Source of the DNA: Nocardiopsis endophytica
GTDB lineage: Bacteria; Actinomycetota; Actinomycetes; Streptosporangiales; Streptosporangiaceae
Length of the DNA: 64,000 bases
Direction of reading: 5' to 3'
NCBI RefSeq assembly: GCF_027706725.1
Contig: NZ_JAQFWQ010000008.1
Location: forward strand, 45,180 to 109,179
Part shown: positions 51,806-63,250 of the stretch, piece by piece
Numbering within the stretch: position 1 is the first letter of the stretch
Layout: each line of letters starts with the position of its first letter
Notes under the pieces: model-generated
Told to the model about the DNA's origin: nothing
What the model saw: only the letters and a program-made list of their open reading frames with translations
The model's database searches: none
Translations under genes and position numbers: made by a program

Positions 51806-52903
51806 ATGACCGAAACGAGAACCAGCGACCGGACCACGACCCTGTTCGACGCCTCCGCCCTCGGCGGCCTGCGCCTGCCGAACCGCGTGGTCATGGCGCC
51901 CATGACGCGCGTCCGCTCCGATGACCGCGGGCTGGCCACCGCCTCCATGGCGGCCTACTACGCCCAGCGCGCCTCCGCCGGGCTGATCGTGTCCGAGGGG
52001 ATCCAGCCCAACCGGGTGGGCCAGTCCAACCCGCGGACCCCCGGCCTGCACACGGACGAGCAGACGGACTCGTGGCGGCAGGTCACCTCCGCCGTGCACG
52101 CCAACGGCGGCCGCATCTTCGCCCAGATCATGCACGGCGGCCGGATCAGCCACCCCGACACGACGGGGATGCGGCCCGTGGGCCCGTCGGCGGTCGCCGC
52201 CCGCGAGGCCCACGTGTTCACGCCCAGTGGGCCCCAGCCCGCGCCGGTCCCGCGCGCGCTCAGCACCGAGGAGGCCGCGGCCGAGGCACTGTCCTACGCC
52301 GCCGCGGCCGAACGCGCCGTCGAGGCCGGCTTCGACGGGGTGGAGCTGCACGGCGCCAACGGCTACCTGATCGGCCAGTTCCTGTCGTCCAACGCCAACC
52401 TGCGCACCGACGCCTACGGCGGCTCGATCCAGGGCCGGATCCGGTTCGCCGTGGAGGCCGTGACCGCGACCGCCGAGGCGATCGGCGCCGAGCGGGTCGG
52501 CATCCGCCTCTCCCCCGGCGCCGGGATCTGGGACGCGATCGACGAGGACGTCCCCGAGCTCTACGGCGCCCTGCTCTCCGCCCTGGCGCCCCTCGGCCCG
52601 GCCTATGTCCACCTGGAGGCCACGACCGACGAGGAGACGCTGCTGGGGCTGCGCCGCGCGTGGCCGGGCACGCTGATCGTGAACCCGGTGCACCCGGCCG
52701 ACCCGCTGCCCGCCGGCCGGAAGGCCGCCGAGCACTGGCTCGACCTGGGCGCCGACCTGGTCTCCTTCGGCCGCGCGTTCATCGCCAACCCCGACCTGGT
52801 CGAGCGCCTGCGCGCCGGCCTCCCGCTGGAGGAGGCCGACCGGGACACCTATTACCAGGGCGGCGACACCGGCTACCTGACCTATCCCGCGTTCCGGTAC
52901 TGA
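51806..52903 (+). CDS. Old Yellow Enzyme family alkene reductase
   Basis: A 365-residue FMN-dependent enoate reductase. Features: LPNRVVMAPMTRVRSDD, the FMN/substrate region IMHGGRISHPD, GVELHGANGYLIGQFLS and the C-terminal FGRAFIANPDLVERL phosphate-binding turn. Such enzymes reduce electrophilic alkenes and are often induced by oxidative or electrophile stress, here perhaps through the divergent MerR protein. Confidence 0.92.
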   Translation: MTETRTSDRTTTLFDASALGGLRLPNRVVMAPMTRVRSDDRGLATASMAAYYAQRASAGLIVSEGIQPNRVGQSNPRTPGLHTDEQTDSWRQVTSAVHANGGRIFAQIMHGGRISHPDTTGMRPVGPSAVAAREAHVFTPSGPQPAPVPRALSTEEAAAEALSYAAAAERAVEAGFDGVELHGANGYLIGQFLSSNANLRTDAYGGSIQGRIRFAVEAVTATAEAIGAERVGIRLSPGAGIWDAIDEDVPELYGALLSALAPLGPAYVHLEATTDEETLLGLRRAWPGTLIVNPVHPADPLPAGRKAAEHWLDLGADLVSFGRAFIANPDLVERLRAGLPLEEADRDTYYQGGDTGYLTYPAFRY

Positions 52904-52977
52904 CCCCCGCTCCTGGTGCCCGCCCGGGGGCGGATACCCTCGGGCGGTACCAGGACGTGCTCAGTGAGAGGGCGGCG

Positions 52978-53625
52978 ATGGAGCTCGGCGAGGAGCAGCG
53001 GGACCACTGGAGGCGGGTCTACTCCCGCAACCCGCACATGTACGGCGCCGAGCCCTCGGCGGTCGCCCGGCACGCGGCCGGCGTGTTCGCCGGGCGCGGC
53101 GCCCGCTCGGTGGTGGAGCTGGGGGCCGGGCACGGGCGCGACGCGCTCTGGCTCGCCGAACAGGGGTTGGAGGTGGCCGCCACCGACTTCAGCGCCACCG
53201 GCCTGGAGCAGCTCCGGGCCGCCGCCGACGAGCGCGGCCTGAGCGGATCGGTGCACCCCCTCCTGCACGACGCGCGCGAACCCCTGCCCTTCGCCGACGC
53301 CTCCCTGGACGGGGCCATGGCGCACATGCTCCTGTGCATGGCGCTGAGCACCGAACGCATCCGTGCACTCGTCGGCGAGGTCCGCCGGGCCCTCAGGCCC
53401 GGCGGCGCCTTCGTCTACTCGGTCCGCCACACCGGCGACGCCCACTACGGCCAGGGCGTCTCCCACGGCGACGACATCTACGAGCACGGCGGCTTCGCGG
53501 TGCACTTCTTCGACCGCGCCCTGGTCGACGCGCTGGCCGACGGCTGGGACCTGCAGGAGGTGCACGCCTTCGAGGAGGGCGAACTGCCCCGGCGGCTGTG
53601 GCGGGTCACCCAGGTCAAGAGGTGA
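52978..53625 (+). CDS. Class I SAM-dependent methyltransferase
   Basis: A 215-residue methyltransferase with motif I VVELGAGHGRDALWLA (about 41-56), motif II LEVAATDFSATGL and a later LHDAREPLPFADASLDGAMA segment. The ATG at 52978 has GAGAGG upstream. Substrate unknown; the WRVTQVKR end is typical of small actinobacterial methyltransferases. Confidence 0.83.
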   Translation: MELGEEQRDHWRRVYSRNPHMYGAEPSAVARHAAGVFAGRGARSVVELGAGHGRDALWLAEQGLEVAATDFSATGLEQLRAAADERGLSGSVHPLLHDAREPLPFADASLDGAMAHMLLCMALSTERIRALVGEVRRALRPGGAFVYSVRHTGDAHYGQGVSHGDDIYEHGGFAVHFFDRALVDALADGWDLQEVHAFEEGELPRRLWRVTQVKR

Positions 53626-53728
53626 CGGACACCGGCGAGGCCCCCGACGGGCGGCGCCCGGGGCGGGGAACCCGGTCCCTCCCGGCGGCGTCCGAAAGGT
53701 CCCAGCCGACCCCACGCGAGGAGCGCCC

Positions 53729-55432
53729 GTGCCTTCGGACCGGATCACCGACGACGACCGCCGCACCATCGAGGCCCTGGCCGAGGCCTGGAAGGAGCGG
53801 GCCTCGGCCCCCGACAGGGCGGACGTCGAGGAGGGGTTCGCCCGCCTCTACCGGGAGCAGGGCATGGAGCCGCCGAAGATCGTGTGGTTCGACTCGCCCA
53901 TGGCGGGCATGGTCGCCGCCTACGCGCTGGCGTTCGGCGGAGAGGTCCTCGAACGCACCCCGCTGCCGTCCTCGGAGCCCGCGCCGCCGCACCCGCTCGC
54001 CGGGGTGGCCCGCGCCGCCCGCCTCTTCCCGGGCGACACCCCGCAGGAGGTGATCGCCGCCGCCTACACCGCCGCCGAAGGGCTGGTCCCCGCACCGGTT
54101 TGGGCCGGGTACTGGGTCATGAAGCAGGCCGAGGTCCAGACCCGGCACCCCTCCGACCCGGACCACGCCGAACGCGTCAGGGGCACGGCGCTGACCGCCC
54201 TCACCGACGCCCTCCTCCCCGCCGACCGGCGTGGAGAGGCCCGGTCCGCCCTCGCCCGGATCCCCGACGACGAGCAGCGGTGGTGGACGGTCACCGGGAG
54301 CGTCCGCCACCCCGCCGATCCCGCGTCGCTACTGGCGGCGCTCCTGCTCGGCGCCCACGGGGACCGCCCCCTGGAGGACCACCCCCTCCTGCGCATCGCC
54401 CCCGGCCTCGGCCCGTGGTGGGCCTTCGACGGGGTGCTGCTGGCCACCGATCCGCCCGTGGAGGTCCACACCGACGCCCGCGGGCGCCTCCACCGCGCGG
54501 ACGGGCCCGCCGTGCGCTTCGCCGACGGGTTCAGCGTCCACCTGTGGCACGCGCACCGGATGCCGCCGGGCGCGATCGCGCCCGGGTGGACGGCCGGGGA
54601 GATCGCCTTCGCGTCCGATGAGGAGGTCCGGCGGCGCGCGGAGGCCGAGCTCGGCCCGGGCACGGTCCGGCACGACGAGGGCGACGTGCGCCGGTGCGCC
54701 GCCGAACGGCTCGGCTGGGCACGGCTGGTGCGCGAGCTGGGCCTGGAGCCCGTGGCCGGGCCCACCGCCGACCCGGAAGATCCCGCGTCCACGCTCGCCC
54801 TGTACGACCTGCCCGAGCCGCTGTTCGGCCGCCCCTCCCGCCTGGTCGTCCGGTCCGGCGGACCCCGCGACGGGGTGTCCCTCCTCGTCCCCACCGATGC
54901 CGACGAGCCGGTGGCGGCTGCGGCGTGGCTGACCGGCCCGCGCGAGGAGGAATGGATGCCCGACGACGTCTTCGCCCTGGACATGGAGATGGAGGACGAC
55001 ATCGAGCACGTGGAGGAGGTGCACCTGATCGGCGGGCAGGAGCTCGAGCCCTTCGCGAGCGAGGGCGCGGGCGGCACCTACTACCTGTGCGGCGAGGGTC
55101 CGCGCCGCCCGGTCCTGTTCGCCGACTCCGAGGGCGGGTGCCGGGTGCTCGGCCGCGACCTGAAGGAGGCCCTGGAACTGCTCGCCGCCGAGACGCTGGA
55201 CTCCTACAGGGACGATCTCGATACGGACGGACTCGATCCGGACGATGCCGCCGAGATCGCGGCCGACATCGAGACCGTCGAGGAGCTCATCGGGGAGCTG
55301 AAGCTCACCCCGCCGTCCACCCCCGAGGAGTACGAGGCCCGGGTCTCCTCCGCCCGCGCGATGTCCACCGCGCTGACCCTGATCATGACCGAGGAGGGCA
55401 ACGCCTACGAGTACCGGGACGACACGGACTGA
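53729..55432 (+). CDS. DUF6745-like protein
   Basis: A 567-residue cytoplasmic protein of unknown function. The core segments WWAFDGVLLATDPPVEVHTD and LHRADGPAVRFADGFSVHLW are repeated in many actinobacterial proteins annotated DUF6745. The C-terminal 170 residues are acidic with a long helix. GTG 53729 has GAGGAGCG upstream. It may be a contact- or effector-type protein, but nothing in the sequence shows this. Confidence 0.7.
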   Translation: MPSDRITDDDRRTIEALAEAWKERASAPDRADVEEGFARLYREQGMEPPKIVWFDSPMAGMVAAYALAFGGEVLERTPLPSSEPAPPHPLAGVARAARLFPGDTPQEVIAAAYTAAEGLVPAPVWAGYWVMKQAEVQTRHPSDPDHAERVRGTALTALTDALLPADRRGEARSALARIPDDEQRWWTVTGSVRHPADPASLLAALLLGAHGDRPLEDHPLLRIAPGLGPWWAFDGVLLATDPPVEVHTDARGRLHRADGPAVRFADGFSVHLWHAHRMPPGAIAPGWTAGEIAFASDEEVRRRAEAELGPGTVRHDEGDVRRCAAERLGWARLVRELGLEPVAGPTADPEDPASTLALYDLPEPLFGRPSRLVVRSGGPRDGVSLLVPTDADEPVAAAAWLTGPREEEWMPDDVFALDMEMEDDIEHVEEVHLIGGQELEPFASEGAGGTYYLCGEGPRRPVLFADSEGGCRVLGRDLKEALELLAAETLDSYRDDLDTDGLDPDDAAEIAADIETVEELIGELKLTPPSTPEEYEARVSSARAMSTALTLIMTEEGNAYEYRDDTD

Positions 55433-55463
55433 CCCGTCGTGCGGCCCGTCCGCCGGGGCACGG

Positions 55464-55492
55464 TTGACGGCGCCCCGGCGGCATGGTGGCAT
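55464..55492 (+). promoter_or_regulatory. Leaderless promoter of the arsR gene
   Basis: TTGACG (55464-55469) and TGGCAT (55487-55492) are separated by 17 bp, and the start codon ATG lies at 55499, about where transcription should begin. No ATCGA-type ArsR box is visible here. Confidence 0.55.
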
Positions 55493-55498
55493 CAGCCC

Positions 55499-55816
55499 AT
55501 GCTGATCTCCTCCGGCGCGCCTCTCGGGGAGCGGGCCACCGCCCTGCTCGGGGACCCCCTGCGGGCGCGGATCGTGGCGCTGCTGTCCGACGAGCAGCTG
55601 TGCACCTGCCACCTCATCGAGGAGACCGGCGCCCGGCAGCCGACCGTCAGCCACCACCTGAGGATCCTGCGCGAGGCCGGGCTCGTGGAGACGGAGCCGC
55701 GCGGGCGCTACACCTACTACCGGCTGCGCGCCGACGCCGTCGCCGCCCTGGCCGGGGAGCTGAACGAGCTCGCAGCCCGCGCGGAGGGGGCCCAGGGGCG
55801 CTACCGCCCCTGCTGA
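55499..55816 (+). CDS. arsR: ArsR-family arsenic-responsive repressor
   Basis: A 105-residue winged-helix repressor with the arsenite-binding pair C35-T-C37 in QLCTCHLIEE, the recognition helix region RQPTVSHHLRILREAGLVET, and a final Cys (C105). Arsenite binding should release it from DNA. It overlaps the convergent arsC gene by 16 bp. The start at 55499 appears leaderless. Confidence 0.9.
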   Translation: MLISSGAPLGERATALLGDPLRARIVALLSDEQLCTCHLIEETGARQPTVSHHLRILREAGLVETEPRGRYTYYRLRADAVAALAGELNELAARAEGAQGRYRPC

Positions 55817-56250
55817 CCCTGCTGAGCGCCGCCCTGCCCGCTCTCACCGGCCACCCCCAGCTCGGCCATCAAGGCCTCGACCCGTGCGCGGATGTCGTCG
55901 CGCACCCTGCGCACCGCGTCCACCGGCTGCCCGGCCGGGTCGTCGAGCGCCCAGTCGAGGTAGCGCTTGCCGGGGAAGACGGGGCAGGCGTCCCCGCACC
56001 CCATGGTGATCACCACGTCGCTGGCCTGGACCGCGTCGGGGGTGAGGACCTTGGGCCGCTCGGCGGTGATGTCGATGCCGATTTCGGCCATGGCCTCGAC
56101 GGCGGCGGGGTTGACCGCCTCGGCCGGCTCGGAGCCCGCGGAACGCACCTCCACGCGGTCGCCCGCGAGGTGGGCCAGCAGCCCGGCCGCCATCTGGGAG
56201 CGCCCGGCGTTGTGCACGCAGACGAAGAGGACGCTGGGGGTGTCCGACAC
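55801..56250 (-). CDS. arsC: Arsenate reductase, LMW-phosphatase type
   Basis: A 149-residue reductase converting arsenate to arsenite. The catalytic P-loop is C11-VHNAG-R17, and a second cysteine pair is in TMGCGDACPVFPGKR with the YLDWALDDPAG segment carrying the acid. GTG at 56250 gives the family-standard N-terminus, with GAGAGGCGG upstream. It is divergent from the Acr3 pump gene, sharing a control region with two ArsR-type boxes. Confidence 0.9.
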   Translation of the reverse strand: MSDTPSVLFVCVHNAGRSQMAAGLLAHLAGDRVEVRSAGSEPAEAVNPAAVEAMAEIGIDITAERPKVLTPDAVQASDVVITMGCGDACPVFPGKRYLDWALDDPAGQPVDAVRRVRDDIRARVEALMAELGVAGESGQGGAQQGQQGR

Positions 56251-56293
56251 GGTGCCGCCTCTCTGTGGGACGTCGTTCGCACGGGCCGAATCC

Positions 56294-56325
56294 ATCGACC
56301 CGAGTTGATATCAGCCTACGTCGAT
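56294..56325. promoter_or_regulatory. Two ArsR-type boxes between arsC and acr3
   Basis: ATCGA-CCCGAG-TTGAT (56294-56309) and ATCAG-CCTACG-TCGAT (56310-56325) have the same 5-6-5 geometry as the three boxes upstream of the ArsR-GNAT gene. They lie between divergent genes. Confidence 0.7.
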
Positions 56326-56386
56326 GTATTGTGGCCTGGCGAACCGCCCCGGGGCCCGCCCCCGCTCCCTCCCAGGAGGACACACC

Positions 56387-57472
56387 ATGGCCCGCCCCGA
56401 GGCCGCCGAGCCGACCGGCCTTGCCGCCTCTGCCGCCGCGCGGCTGTCCGCGCTCGACCGGTTCCTTCCGCTCTGGATCGGCCTGGCCATGGCCGCCGGG
56501 CTCCTCCTCGGCCGATGGATCCCGGGCCTGCAGGGCGCCCTGGACGCGGTCAAGGTCCAGGGCATCTCGGTGCCCATCGCGATCGGCCTGCTGGTCATGA
56601 TGTACCCCGTCCTGGCCAAGGTCCGCTACGACCGGCTCGGCTCGGTCACCGGCGACAGGCGCCTGCTCATCTCCTCCATCGTGCTCAACTGGGTGGTGGG
56701 CCCGGCGCTGATGTTCGCCCTGGCCTGGCTCCTGCTGCCCGACCTGCCCGAGTTCCGCACCGGCCTGATCATCGTCGGACTGGCCCGCTGCATCGCCATG
56801 GTCGTCATCTGGAACGACCTGGCCTGCGGCGACCGCGAGGCCGCCGCCGTACTGGTGGCCCTCAACTCGGTGTTCCAGGTGCTGGCCTTCGGCGTGCTCG
56901 GCTGGTTCTACCTCTCGGTCCTGCCCGGGTGGCTCGGCCTGCCCACCAGCGGCATCAACGTCTCCGGCTGGGAGATCGCCGCCATGGTGCTCGTCTTCCT
57001 CGGCGTCCCGCTGCTGGCCGGGTACCTCACCCGCACCTTCGGCGAGCGCACCAAGGGCCGCACCTGGTACGAGGACCGGTTCCTGCCCCGCATCGGCCCG
57101 CTGGCCCTGTACGGCCTGCTGTTCACCATCGTGATGCTCTTCGCCCTGCAGGGCGGGGCCATCACCTCGGCCCCGCTGGACGTGGCCCGCATCGCGGTTC
57201 CGCTGCTGGTCTACTTCGTGCTGATGTGGGGCCTGTCGATGGTGTTCGGCCGCGCGGTGGGCCTGCCCTACGACCGCTCCGCCACCCTGGCCTTCACCGC
57301 CGCGGGCAACAACTTCGAGCTGGCCATCGCCGTGGCCATCGGCGTGTTCGGCGTGGCCTCCGGCCAGGCGCTGGCCGGCGTGGTCGGCCCCCTGATCGAG
57401 GTGCCCGTACTGGTCGGCCTGGTCTACGTCTCCCTGTGGGCCCGCAGGTTCTTCCCCAGCTCCACGAGTTGA
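56387..57472 (+). CDS. acr3: Acr3-family arsenite efflux transporter
   Basis: A 361-residue, about ten-span carrier that extrudes arsenite. It has the Acr3 landmark GLARCIAMVVIWNDLACGDR with the essential Cys, and the later AFTAAGNNFELAIAVAIGVF. AGGAGG precedes the ATG at 56387. It ends 49 bp inside the convergent flavoprotein gene. Confidence 0.93.
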   Translation: MARPEAAEPTGLAASAAARLSALDRFLPLWIGLAMAAGLLLGRWIPGLQGALDAVKVQGISVPIAIGLLVMMYPVLAKVRYDRLGSVTGDRRLLISSIVLNWVVGPALMFALAWLLLPDLPEFRTGLIIVGLARCIAMVVIWNDLACGDREAAAVLVALNSVFQVLAFGVLGWFYLSVLPGWLGLPTSGINVSGWEIAAMVLVFLGVPLLAGYLTRTFGERTKGRTWYEDRFLPRIGPLALYGLLFTIVMLFALQGGAITSAPLDVARIAVPLLVYFVLMWGLSMVFGRAVGLPYDRSATLAFTAAGNNFELAIAVAIGVFGVASGQALAGVVGPLIEVPVLVGLVYVSLWARRFFPSSTS

Positions 57473-58794
57473 GGCCCTGCGGAGGGGCCACAGCACCCAC
57501 CCCCGGCGGTGTCCTGCCGAGCCGCCTCCTCGGGGTCCGGCAGGCCCGAGCCCTGGCACACCCCGGTCTCGGGCAGGACCAGCTCCACCCGGGCCGCGGC
57601 CTCGTGGTCGCCCGCGATCGCGGCGGCGATGCTGCGGACCTGCTCGAAGCCGGTCAGCGCAAGGAACGTGGGCGCGCGGCCGTAGGACTTCATCCCGGCC
57701 AGGTAGAACCCCGGCTCCGGGTGGGACAGCTCTTCCGCACCGTGCGGGTAGACGGTGCCGCAGGAGTGCATGTTGGGGTCGATGAGCGGGGCGAGTGCCG
57801 CGGGCGCCTGCAAAGTGGCGTCCAATCCCAGCCGGACCTCCGACAGGAACGACAGGTCGGGGCGGAAGCCGGTGAGCACGACGGCCTCGTCGACCGGGTC
57901 GAGTTCGCGGCCGTCCTCGTCGACGAGCACGACGCGACCGCCGCTGTTGCGCACCTCCGCGGTCCGAAAGCCTGTGACCACCGTGATGTGACCGGACTCC
58001 ACGGCCTGCCGCGCCCGCTCGCCGAGCGCGCCTCGCGCCGCCAGCTGGTCGGCGTCGCCTCCACCGAAGGCGTCGCCCACCCCGCCCCGGCGCAGCACCC
58101 ACACCGCGTGGGTCCCCGGGCCGCGCTCTGCGGCGCCGGCCAGCGCCACCAGGGCGGTCAGGGCCGAGTGCCCGCTGCCGACCACGGCCGTGCGCCGCCC
58201 CGCATACCGCGACCGAACGGCCGGGTCGCCCAGGTCGGGCACCCGGTAGGAGAGGCGGTCGGCCACCGCGGCCTCGCCGAGCGCGGGAAGCCCGTCGGCG
58301 CCCAGCGGGCCGGGGGACGCCCAGGTGCCCGAGGCGTCGACGACGGCGCGGGCGAGGATGCGCTCCTCGCGGCCGTCGGCCGTGCGCACGCGCACGGTGA
58401 AGGGCTGCTCTCCACGGTCGGCGTCCACGACGCGGTCGCGGCCCCGGCGGCTCACCCCGACCACCTCCGCGCCGAGCCGCACCCGCTCCCCGAGCGCGGC
58501 GGCCAGCGGCTCCAGGTAGTCCCGGACCCAATCCGCCCCGGTCGGGTAGGCGCCGTCGTCCGGGCGGGTCCACCCGGTCCCGGCGAGCAGCTTCTCCGCG
58601 GCCGGGGCGACGAGGTCGCGCCAGGTCGAGAAGAGCCGCACACCGCCCCACTCGGCGACCGCCGCACCGGCCCGCCCGCCCTTCTCCAGCACGACGACCG
58701 GCACGTCCCGGTCGGCCAGCTCCGCCGCCGCGGCCAGGCCCACCGGCCCGGCCCCGACCACGGCGACCGGGAGCCCCTCGGCATGGTCCGCCAT
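57424..58794 (-). CDS. FAD/NAD(P)-binding oxidoreductase in ars locus (ArsO-like)
   Basis: A 456-residue flavoprotein with FAD motif VAVVGAGPVGLAAAAEL near the N-terminus, a second nucleotide motif AVVGSGHSALTALVAL, and the GFRPDLSFLSE segment of flavin monooxygenase-like enzymes. Near the C-terminus GGGCCGPSAG carries a vicinal cysteine pair that could bind arsenic. The ATG at 58794 has GGTGG 5 bp upstream; two GTGs lie slightly earlier. It is divergent from the ArsR-GNAT gene. A role in redox handling of arsenicals is likely; the exact reaction is not known. Confidence 0.83.
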   Translation of the reverse strand: MADHAEGLPVAVVGAGPVGLAAAAELADRDVPVVVLEKGGRAGAAVAEWGGVRLFSTWRDLVAPAAEKLLAGTGWTRPDDGAYPTGADWVRDYLEPLAAALGERVRLGAEVVGVSRRGRDRVVDADRGEQPFTVRVRTADGREERILARAVVDASGTWASPGPLGADGLPALGEAAVADRLSYRVPDLGDPAVRSRYAGRRTAVVGSGHSALTALVALAGAAERGPGTHAVWVLRRGGVGDAFGGGDADQLAARGALGERARQAVESGHITVVTGFRTAEVRNSGGRVVLVDEDGRELDPVDEAVVLTGFRPDLSFLSEVRLGLDATLQAPAALAPLIDPNMHSCGTVYPHGAEELSHPEPGFYLAGMKSYGRAPTFLALTGFEQVRSIAAAIAGDHEAAARVELVLPETGVCQGSGLPDPEEAARQDTAGGGCCGPSAGPQLVELGKNLRAHRET

Positions 58795-58808
58795 CACCGC
58801 CACCTTTC

Positions 58809-58879
58809 ATCGATGTCCGTCGATTGAATCGGACTTTATCGATGAGGATCGATGGACGCAACCATCGATGGTGGTCGAT
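58809..58879. promoter_or_regulatory. Three ArsR-type boxes ATCGA-N6-TCGAT
   Basis: Copies at 58809-58824, 58838-58853 and 58864-58879, each ATCGATG-N4-TCGAT, starting 29 and 26 bp apart, between the divergent flavoprotein and ArsR-GNAT genes. The third overlaps an alternative start of the latter. Confidence 0.85.
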
Positions 58880-58888
58880 AATGACCCC

Positions 58889-59749
58889 ATGGCACTGACG
58901 ACCGACCCCGCGCCCCCGCCCCTGGACCCCGCCGACGCCGCGACCTACGCCTCCTGGTTCGCCTGCCTGGCCGAGCCCACCCGGGTCCGGCTGCTGCACA
59001 CGGTGGCCACCCGGCCGGGCGGCACCGGCGTCGGCGAGCTGGCGGCGGAGCTGGGCATCGGCCAGCCCACCGTCTCCCACCACCTGCGCAGGTTGGCCGA
59101 CGCCGGGTTCGTGGTGCTGACCCGGGAGGGCACCTCCACCCGGGTGGCGGTCAACCCGGCCTGCTGCACCGGCCTGCCGCACGCCGCCGACGCCGTGATG
59201 GGGCTGCTCTCCGCACGCCCCTGCTGCCCCACCGACCTGCCCGCCGACGTGGCGGTGCGGGCGATGGAGCCCGGCGACATGGAGGAGGTGCGGCGGATCT
59301 ACGGCGAGGGCATCGCCACCCGCAACGCCACCTTCGAGACCGAGGTGCCCACCGCTGAGGAACTGGACGCAAAATGGCTGGCGGGGCACCGGTGGGTCGC
59401 CGAGGCGGACGGGAAGGTCGCGGGGTGGGCCGCGGCGGCGCCGACCTCGGCCCGGGCCGCCTACTCCGGGGTGGCCGAGACGTCGGTGTACGTCGGGGAC
59501 GCCTTCCGCGGGCGCGGCGTCGGCAAGGCGCTCATCCACCGCCAGGTCATCGAGGCCGACGCGGACGAGGGGCTGTGGACGCTGCAGACGTCGGTCTTCC
59601 CCGAGAACCAGGCGAGCCTGGCCCTGCACCGCTCGGCCGGGTTCCGGACCGTCGGTGTCCGGGAGCGCGTCGCCCGCCTGGACGGGGAATGGCGCGACAC
59701 CGTCCTGCTGGAGCGCCGATACTCGGAGTACGAGTGCGCCCCTGCCTGA
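58889..59749 (+). CDS. ArsR repressor fused to GNAT acetyltransferase (ArsN-like)
   Basis: A 286-residue fusion. Residues 18-100 form an ArsR winged helix (FACLAEPTRVRLLHTVATRP, then GQPTVSHHLRRLADAGF) with extra Cys pairs ACC and PCC after it. Residues 120-285 form a GNAT domain like phosphinothricin/arsinothricin acetyltransferases (GDMEEVRRIYGEGIATRNAT, then AFRGRGVGKALIHRQVI). It could sense arsenic and detoxify an organoarsenical. The ATG at 58889 is preferred; one at 58868 lies within an operator box. Confidence 0.85.
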   Translation: MALTTDPAPPPLDPADAATYASWFACLAEPTRVRLLHTVATRPGGTGVGELAAELGIGQPTVSHHLRRLADAGFVVLTREGTSTRVAVNPACCTGLPHAADAVMGLLSARPCCPTDLPADVAVRAMEPGDMEEVRRIYGEGIATRNATFETEVPTAEELDAKWLAGHRWVAEADGKVAGWAAAAPTSARAAYSGVAETSVYVGDAFRGRGVGKALIHRQVIEADADEGLWTLQTSVFPENQASLALHRSAGFRTVGVRERVARLDGEWRDTVLLERRYSEYECAPA

Positions 59750-59785
59750 GCACGGGCGCTGAGCACGGGCGCGCACGCATGACGA

Positions 59786-59819
59786 AGGGCCGGCCCGGGC
59801 GTGCGCCCGGACCGGCCCT
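59786..59819. terminator. Bidirectional hairpin terminator
   Basis: Arms starting AGGGCCGG (59786) and ending CCGGCCCT (59819) form a 15-bp stem with one mismatch between the convergent ArsR-GNAT and katG genes. Confidence 0.8.
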
Positions 59820-59836
59820 CACTCAACGCACAGGGA

Positions 59837-62561
<2,725 letters not shown>

Positions 62562-62568
62562 GCCTCGG

Positions 62569-62597
62569 AGTCTCACCCCTTTTCTGGAGTAAGTCAA
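62569..62597 (-). promoter_or_regulatory. Leaderless furA promoter
   Basis: On the minus strand TTGACT (62597-62592) and GAGACT (62574-62569) are 17 bp apart, and the furA ATG begins 8 bp after the -10. The flanking AT-rich sequence GACTTACTCCAGAAAA resembles known actinobacterial FurA autoregulatory sites. Confidence 0.6.
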
Positions 62598-62671
62598 AAA
62601 TGGCTCCGCGCCGCCCGGCCTCGGAAAACCCCTGCGCACCAGGCGTTCTCGCCGCTGAGGCGAAAATTGGT

Positions 62672-62860
62672 CTATCCGGCCGAGTCCAAAGAGACAGGCG
62701 CCTGGGCCGCACCGCGCCCGTAGGAGTGCTCCTCGGCGATGCGCAGGGCACGCGCGTACCGCGCCCGCGCCCCGGGCCGGTCGCCCCGGGCGTCCGCGAT
62801 CCGCCCCAGGAGCAACAGCGCCTCGACCACCTCACCCCACAACCCCAGCTCCTCGGCGGC
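62672..62860 (-). pseudogene. TPR-protein C-terminal remnant
   Basis: The minus frame reads AAEELGLWGEVVEALLLLGR then GDRPGARARYARALRIAEEH, a TPR pair as in the C-termini of AfsR/LuxR-type regulators, and then stops. No start or upstream domains remain. Confidence 0.5.
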
Positions 62861-62865
62861 GCGCC

Positions 62866-63250
62866 CCCTGCGGCAGCACCATCGGGCAACGCGCACGCGG
62901 ATGGTCGCCGCGATGGACGGCGACGGAGACAGCCAGGCGATTCCCAAGCCCCGCCAACCGACCGCTTGGTCGCTTGAGATCCGGGGAGGGTAGGGCGGCT
63001 GAGCAGATACCCCACTCAAGGACCCCGGCCGTCCGCCAGGCTGGCGGAGTGCCAGGCAGGGGCGGCGACGAGCAAGGGTCGGCGGCCCCCGGCGCAGCAC
63101 TGTCGGCCGCGGCGCGTGTGCGTGGTCACCGGTGTTGGCGGCGACGATGAAGGCGGGCGGCCCGTGCGGCAGCGCTGTCGGGCGCAGCGCGCGTGCGCGG
63201 TCACCGTGGATGGCGGCGACGGCGACAGCAAGGCGATTCCCCGGCCCCGC
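62866..63250. repeat. Three diverged copies of an intergenic repeat
   Basis: Similar blocks lie at about 62866-62956, 63081-63155 and 63162-63250. Each has GCGGCAGC- or GCGCAGC-like starts, a GCG(C/T)GTGCG-type middle and, in the first and third, GACAGC(C/A)AGGCGATTCCC. Similarity is imperfect. Confidence 0.55.

Noticed and set aside
55844..59776. A 1310-codon open frame on the minus strand across the ars locus
   Set aside because: It runs antisense to acr3 and to the ArsR-GNAT gene, is extremely Arg/Gly-rich and has no family features. It is a product of high GC content.
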